Assembly: GCA_916613615.1 (NCBI GenBank)
Contig: OU744731.1
Location: 58,720,289-58,784,288, forward strand
Direction of reading: 5' to 3'
DNA length: 64,000 nt
From: Steromphala cineraria
Lineage: Eukaryota > Mollusca > Gastropoda > Trochida > Trochidae
Shown: positions 55,770 through 64,000 of the stretch, piece by piece
Position numbering within the stretch: position 1 is the first letter of the stretch
Layout of the letters: every line of letters starts with the position of its first letter
The notes under the pieces: model-generated
What the model was told of the DNA's origin: nothing
Databases searched by the model: none
What the model saw: the letters and a program-made list of their open reading frames with translations, nothing else
Position numbers and translations under genes: made by a program

Positions 55770-57360
55770 TCCCGAAATGTTGACATCAAATGATGCAATG
55801 GGTAGTATGACGATTTTATTAAATGTTGACTTTGGTGACAATGATGATTTTGGTGATATGTTCATTTTGTGAAATATTGACTTTGGTGATATGTTGTTTT
55901 GGAAAATGTTGACTTCACATATATTGATTTTGTTGACTTAGAAAAATGTTGACTTTGGTGAAATGATTATTTGGTGAAATGTTGACTGAAGAAGATCTTT
56001 TGATATTGGTGGCATGTCGATTGTTGAAATGTTGACTTTGATGAGAGGTTAATTTTGTGAAATATTGTTTTTGGTGATATGTTGATTTTGTGAAAAGTTG
56101 ACTTAGAAGATCTATAGACTTTGGTGAAATGTTGACTTAGGAAGATCTGTAGAGTAGTGGGATTAATTGATTATGTTGACTTTGGTGAAATGTTGATTTG
56201 ATGAAATGTTAACTTAGGAAGATATATTGACTTTGATGATAAGTAAATTATGTGAAATGTTGACTTTGGTGATATGTTCGACTCATTTATTAAATATTGT
56301 CTTTGGCGATTTGTTAATTTTGTGAAATATTGACTTTGGTAAGTTGGTTTTATGAAATATTGACTTTAGAGATATTGGTTTTGTGAAATATTGAATTTGA
56401 TTGCAAGTTGAATTTGTGAAATGTTGATTTAGGAAGATCTTTGGACTTTGGTGATACTTTGATTATGTCAGCTTTGGTGAAATATTGACTTAGGAAGATC
56501 CATAGACTTTGGTAATTCGCAACTTAGGTGAAATTTTGACTTTGGTGAAATGTTTTTTTGTAAAATGTTGACTTTGGTGATGTGTTCATTTTATGAAAGA
56601 GTGTCTTTAGCGATATGTCGATCTTTTAAATATTGACTTAGGTTTTATTTTGTGAAATGTTCGCGTTTTAACGTTGAAAGATATAATGGTTTTGATGAAA
56701 TAATGATTTGGTGAATTGTTTGAATAAAAATCTATTGACTTTAGTGATATGTTAATCATGTCGACTTTGGTGAAATATTTTTTTTTTAAATGTTGACTTA
56801 GGAAAATCTTTAGACTTTAGTAAAACGTAACTTATGTTGCTTTTGGTGAAATGTTGATTTGGTGAAATGTTGAGTTTAGAATATCTATAGATTTTGGTAT
56901 AATGTGGTGATATGTTATTTTTGTTAAATGATGACTTTGGTAATTTGTTATTTTTATGAAATATTGTCTTTGGAAATATTGATATTGGTGAAAGGTTGAA
57001 TAAAGAAGATCTATTGACTTTAATGATATGTTAATTTTATGAAATATTGTACATTATTGTATTAACATCTGGTGAATCATAACTTGGATTAGAATTCGGC
57101 TTTGGGGAAATATTGACTTTGAAAAGCTAAGGATATAAAAACATTTTGCTAATATGTTACGTTTGAATCATTAATGATTTGAAATATCAAAGTTAGAAAG
57201 ACAGGAAATAATTTCGTTATGCTGTTATGATTATTTTTGTAATATTTTGGTTTTGTGAACTTTGAACATGTGTTGTTGTGGTTTGTTGACTTTGGGAAAT
57301 TGTGATTTGTGTTCATGGTGAAAAATAGTCTTCGACTTATTCAATCTTTCGATTTTGAAA
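55770..57360 (+). repeat. 1.6-kb degenerate GT-rich minisatellite
   Basis: Irregular repetition of GTGAAATGTTGACTTTGGTG-type text with recurring GACTTAGGAAGATCT (for example near 56135, 56210, 56430, 56485). The plus strand is strongly T/G-rich and C-poor. Spacing varies, so the array is old or formed by slippage and conversion. No open frame spans it. Weaker echoes continue at 58720-58990. Confidence 0.8.
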
Positions 57361-57364
57361 TTGT

Positions 57365-59930
57365 TGACATTGAAAGATATATTTAGCTAAATACCGACGA
57401 GAGTCGCACGTATGTGGTGTTCATAACAGGCAGTAATCGGTGGGCTTTGATAGGAATGAATGGTCCGTTGAAATGGCTGATACAAGGTTTGGAAAATAAA
57501 GAAATCTTTAAGATAACGGGTTGTTTGAAGTTTACACAGAAATGATCTTATGTCATAACATACACATCGTTCATTTAAGCAACACGGTATTCATGTCCCT
57601 TAAGAGTAATATCCTGTTTATTCGATTCAGTGATGTAGTTTGATGTAATAATCACATCGTCATCAAATGAATTCAGTCTCTCTTGACCCATCGTCAATAA
57701 AAGCAGAATCTAGAATTACCTACGGATTTGATCCTCACGCAAATAAACAAGTAATCAGATTCTAGAGCTGTAATCATTATCAAATAGATTGACCTTGAAA
57801 TAACACTATCCTAATGATTCACATGTACATACGCTATCGACTGAAGCGTAGCAATTAGACCAAACATGTGTAAATGCTTCCATTGGCCAATATTTTTCAT
57901 GTAGCCACGCCCTTGTTTATTACTGACTGAATCACCCGCTATTCCATGCTTCTCATTTGCGTTTATTATTATCATTTCAACTGCAATCTAAAATTATTAT
58001 TCAAAATATATTTCAGTATTTAAAACAAATCATCATGATGGTTATTTTAACTTGCGTATGTTAATAATTGTAACATTTTACATGTACATATGCCATATTC
58101 TGTTTTGTTTACAAATATGGTTTATTTTCTTGCTACATATGTTTGTTTGTTCAAACCGTTATCATATATCAACTGGTCAAAGAGATTTCTTCTTTTTACG
58201 TTTTGTCTCACATCGTATGGAAACACAAAATAAATATTTTACATCATATTCAAAATTTAAAAGGCCCAAAATTATATCAATTTGACTACAATAAATCAAT
58301 CTTACTAAGTTGTGAAGTGACAGGACTTGCTCAACAGAAAAGTAGACCACGCCCATCACGTGTGAACAAATCAAGATACATGTTATTAGTGAATGTGTAT
58401 TCATACATCAATATACTATAGATAGATAAGTCCCCAGAAATTAACAACATCAATGGTGTTATTTACCAAATAACGTCTCTGTGTTCTCTGTTTAATATCC
58501 TTATTCACACCTGTTCACACCCGACTGAACACAATGAAACAATAAAACAATCTGAACTTTACGGTAGACTAGACAGCTTAATCCTTTCATCCCAGTCGGG
58601 GTATGGGGGTACTGTGAGCTAATTAGTGTCGTTAGAGTGGACTGTTACGCCGACAAGGGGCCCAGTCGTTGAGCCGTGAAGCATATCCAGGGCTGACTGA
58701 ATTCAACTTTCTGAAAAAGGTCAATTTTGGAAGATATAACTTCAACTCAAACATGATATCGTGTCTGTGAAAGAAATAGATTTTGGTGGAATATCATCTT
58801 TGACGAAACAGGACTTATGAAATGTGAAGTTTGAAAAAGATCATTTTCTTAATTGTTGAAAGTTTAGTTTTAAGAAATTAAAATTATTGAAATGCTAAAT
58901 TCAATAGACTTCAGCAAAATAATCACTTTGAATACATGATAATTTAGTGGAATATTACCTTCGGAAGATAAAATATTTTTTTTATGAAATTCTAACATTA
59001 AGAAGCCATGCCTAATGTAAACATTTAAAAAATTGTTTTATGTTCACGATAATGTAGTGTTAGATACGTTTGCGCTCCATAGTCTAATAAGCCCAGTTAA
59101 TTGATGTTTGAAGAACGGGCAGGAAATTGTGTCACGGGCCTGCTGGTAAATGCATATTTACTGCTTAATCCCTCGAAATGCTTTTTATGAGACTTAAATA
59201 AACAATCTGTCTGTCTGCTTCACGGCCCAACACCAGGACCCTATCTAAGCGTAAATGCCCGGTCAGGCGACACTATTTAGCGCTGAACAATGCTCATCTC
59301 CCAAGACGGGATTGACGCAAACTTTATAGTCTTGTAAAGTACCATCAAGTTCTGTATGTGTTACTGTTTTATCGAGATCAATCAATCAGTGTAAATATGG
59401 ATAATGTACAAGATAGATGTTATCTGCCCCTTCTGGTAATAATTGGCAGTATTGATTTTCCTGTCAAAGACGATTACTTGACATATGCATTAATTGAGTT
59501 GTCAACATATAGTTTATATAGTTTATATGCATATACACCAATTAGTAAAAATTATCTTAAATCCTGTTTGTGTTTTAATGTTACATTCAATATAGAGTAT
59601 CGTACTCATTTTTTGGATGAATCACTAAAGGGTTGCTAATTGTAGAATAGTTTCACCTCTTTGAAAGATATATAACAACACCAACAAATTGCATGACATC
59701 TTCAATTATAATTTGACATACATGAATTTGCATTTCTTCATACATCAGATAACAGTTACGGAAAAGTGATATGTGATGAGCGTGATCTCCTATTCTGGTG
59801 AGCAAGTTCCGTCACTTCACTGCCAAAAGGATTGTTTTTTTGAAGTTCAATCGATGTAATGACTTCATCCTGTATCAGTTCTGGATATGATATAAATATG
59901 TCTATTGTAATCATACTATCAAATGCCATA
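57365..59930. other. low-copy-looking DNA, possible regulatory stretches
   Basis: No supported gene. The segments at 57680-57850, 58560-58700 and 59090-59300 are less AT-skewed and rich in homeodomain-like words (TAATCA, CTAATTAG). Conservation cannot be judged here. Confidence 0.3.
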
Positions 59931-59939
59931 CGATGTCCA

Positions 59940-60301
59940 TTAAAGGGACAGTAGCATGTTCTTAGGGGGAATATAAGGTGATGTCAGGAAAATGAAAATT
60001 AATTGGCCAATTGAAAGACAATGTATTGAAACTAAATGGAGCAGTAATAATTCAAATATATAACATAAAGTTTAGCCATGCAATTCTGTTTCTTACACAA
60101 AATGAATTAAAGGTGTTCACACGAAATGGCCGCCAATGGATTTTATGTGAATCTTCATATTTTGTTCTCTGACTATGGATGATTGGCTTGTGTAATGAGA
60201 TTTTTGACACTGTCAAAATAATACGTTTAGCATTAACTTACAATTATCAGTGAACATTTTGAAATATAGAATTATCAAAAAACGTGCTACTGCCCCTTTA
60301 C
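59940..60301 (-). mobile_element. TTAA MITE, copy 11
   Basis: Full-length reverse copy, TTAAAGGGACAGTAGCATG at left and CGTGCTACTGCCCCTTTA at right. Confidence 0.85.
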
Positions 60302-60309
60302 AGTAAACA

Positions 60310-62370
60310 AAACCATACATTGAATATTAATTGTTTTTAGATCGAACAAACTAGAGTGTATCATTTAACATACACGACTTTAATATAAAATAATGATACT
60401 TTTCCATTTGCTTTGAATGAGATTAAACTTGATATCAAAAAGCATTTAAAATTCACATGGCAAGAAGAACTTGTATAAAGAGGGTATTGTTCAAAAAGTG
60501 CGATTATTAGCTGTAAACATAGACATGGCCATGGAACGTGAATGTCGAAAATTCCCATACACTACCGAACATGGCGTCGCTAAAGCATATTGTCTAATGC
60601 AATCATTTGCAAATGCTTGTTCCACAATTGATACGCTTCAATTGGTAGACCATGTACATTTGAATCATGTGAAAGGTGTTATTTCAAGGACAATTTATAT
60701 ACTATTTGATCTCATTGAATCTTACTGAATGTTTATTTGCAAGAGGATCTCTCAAAGGAGATTGAATTCATTTTACGGTTATGTGATAATTACATCGAAT
60801 TACATCACTTCATAGAAATAACAATATACATGTATATACTGTAAAGTACCTTATTGCTAATATGTTACGGACACACAAATGTCATGAGTACTACACACTA
60901 CTACATCTCGGTATGAGCGTTTATCAAAAGTGACACCTCTAATGCAAGGGGCAGCTTGACAAGGGGCGGCGCCTTTGATCAATTCATCGCCTAACAGCAT
61001 CAGACAATGGTCACGGTCACTGATTTTATTGCTATAGAAATCCCCTGTTTTCTAATGACTGGAGAAATTGAACCGAAATACTGATACAAGTAAAACAAGT
61101 ATACACACAAAACTCTGTTCAAGTCTCGCTCTTACAGTTAATCACACAGTAATACTCAAAATGCGAATATAGATAACATCACGTTGAGCAATTCCTGAAT
61201 ACACCTTTCAAAACTTATAGCGAGATAAATTAAAGTTAGGTTGTGCTCTGTGCTAACCAGATTGCGTATCGCCTGGTCTCTGTTACTTGCAACTAAAGAA
61301 ACTATATAGGTGTCATTTGATTTTGTTTTAAATAATGTAAATTGTGACACTTATACCGTCCATAATAGTTCATGAGTGAGATATGTTTTCTTTACAAAAG
61401 CATATTTGGGCCAAAAAACAACAAAAAGTAAAAACTAAGAACATATTGCTGTAATTTACAATAGCTATCAGGTTCAACAAACCTTTGTAAATCGTGCAGT
61501 GCAACGGTAATATTAATATAATATTGCATTTATAAAGTGCAGCATTCACTGTTAAATACTCTGTGCGCTTAAACAGACAGATTCTTTATCTGAATCTCAC
61601 CTCAACATTTCGCTTAAATTTCATCCAAGAATAAAACTAATTTATAAAATGAAGAGCCATCCGTACAAAAAGGTTATGCGAGACTATGTACATGTTAAAA
61701 CTAATTACGATGCACGGTGCAATATGTAATTCAAAAGAGATATCATAATGTAAAATACTAAAATATTTGCATTAAGGTATACATATATGAACAACACAGC
61801 ATAAAATAACACGGATATCAAACTTTGTCTAAAGACATGCTTAAACGGTGTAATTGTATACATTATCTGACCTACAGACCAAACTCAATAGGTAGAAAAT
61901 GCAGCGCTAATAGTTTGTATGGGGAATTAATATGAATTTCTTCCCAGAAAGGTTTGACAGAATATACATTATCCTTGTCAGATCGACCTGCAACGGTTGT
62001 ATAAATCTATCAGACAAGGCAAAAATCTGCAGAAGTAAATCAGTGTCAATTATTCATGCGGGAATAATTTCAAATGTTTTCTAAAATATTAAAATATTTG
62101 AAAACCCTACTGTCTCATATCTATACAGTAGGATTGGTAGGACTATACACATTTAGATAGTTCTTCAGTAAGAACTTCGAGATTTCTTATATGGTTTAAA
62201 CATATTTTTATTTCCAAAAAAAAAAAACGGGATTGGCAAACAAGCAAAAGATTTCTTATATGTAAGATGATAAATACCCGTTTCAAAGCCTGATCATGAA
62301 TTTTATTGTTTGGTGTGTACAATGAAATATGCTGTTTGAGTGGCATTCTAGAAGTTGACGTTATAAGGAA
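60310..62370. other. AT-rich DNA without supported gene
   Basis: The 85-residue plus frame at 60471-60728 has no recognisable domain; I would not call it a gene. A GC-richer patch at 60945-61045 contains CTTTGATCAATTCATC. Confidence 0.4.
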
Positions 62371-62374
62371 GACA

Positions 62375-62460
62375 AGAGTTATTCTATGGATGAACAACTT
62401 CTTTATTGGACAGTTGTGACGTTTCGGTATAGATTTTTATACCGTTTCAAAGCATATAAC
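62375..62460 (-). mobile_element. Penelope terminal fragment with hammerhead-like motif
   Basis: On the minus strand this reads ACGGTATA..TATACCGAAACGTC and then AATAAAGAAGTTGTTCATCC, matching the terminus of the element at 925-2020 through TCTTGTCTTCC. The core is altered (TTTGAAAC in place of TTGATAAC). No coding body is attached. Confidence 0.75.
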
Positions 62461-62464
62461 ATGA

Positions 62465-64000
62465 TATATATATACCGGCTGAACGAGTGAGATAAAGTTC
62501 ATCACTAGCGGCGATAAATGTTAGGTAATAGATTGATTTACACGATCATATGACACAAGAAGATATCAACTACTCGACATACTGGAAGGTTGGTTATAGT
62601 CCGAAAATCAAAATACAAGTGAAATGTAGTCTGATAAAATTATCAAGCAATAAAAACTCTTTATTATCAAGGAAAAAGAATTCGACTGATTGGTATTGTG
62701 GTCTTGAAACATAATTGACTTACATAACATAAAAAGTTACCAAAAATAAGATATCCGTTGATGGACTCTTATTCATTTTTAATTTAATTATTGAAGGAGT
62801 AATGAAACGTAATGATATTGCAATATGGAAATGAAACATTTTTACGAAATACCTAAAACATTATTGCCAGTGTCTCCATGTATTTTACGTTATGTGTTAA
62901 AAAGTATACTATAAGTAAGAGGCTGAAACCTGAATGTAAAGTCAGTAATTGTCAGTGTAAACAGAGTAATTTAAGAAGCGGCTGTTTGAGGTTGATTGTT
63001 TCTACTTTATGAACTACTTAAATATTTAGAATAGCAACGTCCTAAATTATTCTTTTTACAAGACCTGTTTCACTTGTTCGGTTGATAGCGGCACGAAAAA
63101 GGACAAACTTCATGTGTTTATTTTCGATTTGGGGGGGGGGGGGGTGGAATCATCTTTTCACTTTAATCCAAATTCGCCCTAGAAGAACACTCCTTTCAAT
63201 CCATTACAAAAATTACAATCATTGATACTCCCACGCCCTCCCCCCCCCCCCCCTTAACCACCAGCCCCACTCCCATCCGTGGACATCCGACCACAGAGCA
63301 CTAAAACCACCATAGCGTGACGATTTGTATATTTCGACGGATTAGGCCATAATCAGATCAATTACACTTGTGATCATCAGCCACTTAATTAGCAATCAAC
63401 AGGCAGTCAGGTGACCGTGCGTTGGCATGTTTATGGCCTTAGAAATGTAGACAGTTTATGAAACATTAGGACAGCTGAGATAAACAGGATGTTAGTCGTT
63501 AAAAGCGTGACGAATCACTCCGATTGTACAATAGATGAAAGTTTAATTGAATTTGATAAATATGCCTCTTTTACATGGAATTTGAACTGTATTTAATCAA
63601 CAGGTGTCTTTCTCGACAAAGTTGACCATCTACTGTTATTATTCCAGTATTCAAGGAAGGAGATAGCAATATTCCAGGGAATTATCGTCGGACAATTCTT
63701 ATTAGTTGATCTGAAAAACTCTTAACTAGAATATTTAATCAAAGACTTTTGGATTGACCCTCGGTACTGAAAGTATTCCGAGTTTTCCTTTTGGGTCTCG
63801 CGGCATCTCAGTACTGTTGATGCAAGCTCATTTTACAGAGAAGAACTGGTTGACTTTTTAAGAAATAATGTGCTATTTTATTATTGATGTATCTACGTTT
63901 ACTAGTCTCTCATAACCCTTTTTTGGATGGCTCACTTTTTACACTTGTATATTGTACCTTAAACTCGTATGTAATTTATGTAAAAAATGAGGTGAGACTT
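62465..64000. other. end of window: homopolymer pair and possible regulatory DNA
   Basis: No gene is supported. The stretch contains the poly(G)/poly(C) pair described separately and, at 63340-63540, a run of developmental-type transcription factor words (TTAATTAG, TAATCAGATCAATTA). The last 400 bp show no recognisable feature. Confidence 0.3.
63131..63254. repeat. facing poly(G) and poly(C) tracts
   Basis: About 14 G at 63131-63144 and about 15 C at 63240-63254, 95 bp apart, can pair as a G/C stem or form separate quadruplex/i-motif structures. Confidence 0.85.

Noticed and set aside
60471..60728. 85-residue plus-strand frame
   Set aside because: Plausible amino acid composition, yet no domain and no supporting signals; cannot be told from chance.

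Overview
This 64-kb window looks like non-coding, repeat-rich nuclear DNA from a metazoan, most likely a mollusc and perhaps a gastropod. The basis is high AT content, no long host open reading frame on either strand, and many animal-type transposon remnants (Penelope, non-LTR retrotransposons, Tc1, TTAA MITEs, foldback DNA). Lophotrochozoan-style repeats are also present, such as a retroposon ending in an ACTC-type tail and 'GTCAGCAATATTTCAGC'-type repeats. The taxonomic call is inference. I found no convincing host protein-coding gene, tRNA, rRNA or CRISPR array. All recognisable coding sequence belongs to mobile elements, and all of it is truncated or broken.

Layout. 0.5-2 kb: Penelope-like (PLE) 3' end with a GIY-YIG endonuclease and a hammerhead-like RNA motif. 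2.9-6.1 kb: a retroposon tail, a diverged segmental duplication and two TTAA MITEs. 6.2-6.6 kb: CRE-like palindromes and a cluster of small palindromes. 8.2-14.3 kb: more MITEs, interspersed repeats found again elsewhere in inverted orientation, and elements ending in 60-bp-class hairpins. 15.1-17.7 kb: a satellite of ~79-bp units organised as a six-unit, ~475-bp higher-order repeat. 22.2-25.3 kb: two inverted copies of a Mutator-like MITE with target duplications, enclosing a TTAA MITE that is itself split by an internally deleted Tc1 element. 26.0-30.3 kb: an inverted repeat pair, a short poly(A) retrocopy with a 15-bp target duplication, a PLE inverted terminus and another MITE.

36.66-40.53 kb holds the most striking object: a 3.87-kb foldback-type element. 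Each long inverted arm starts with the same terminal sequence, carries an array (42 and 33 units) of 21-bp repeats that are each a palindrome around TACGTA, and continues into diverged inverted sequence. 41-48.6 kb: a triple 22-bp repeat, a hairpin-terminated element, a LINE inserted into a MITE, an RTE-like LINE tail with a 10-bp target duplication, a local duplication and a MITE carrying another TIR element. 50-51 kb: another LINE 3' end with a pentanucleotide tail. 55.0-57.4 kb: a 151-bp tandem repeat block followed by a 1.6-kb degenerate GT-rich minisatellite. 57.4-64 kb: mostly low-copy-looking DNA with one MITE, one PLE terminus, homopolymer tracts and possible cis-regulatory stretches.

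The elements do not form a pathway. The window records successive insertions, and the nesting gives relative ages: the TTAA MITEs are older than the Tc1, LINE and TIR insertions that interrupt three of them.
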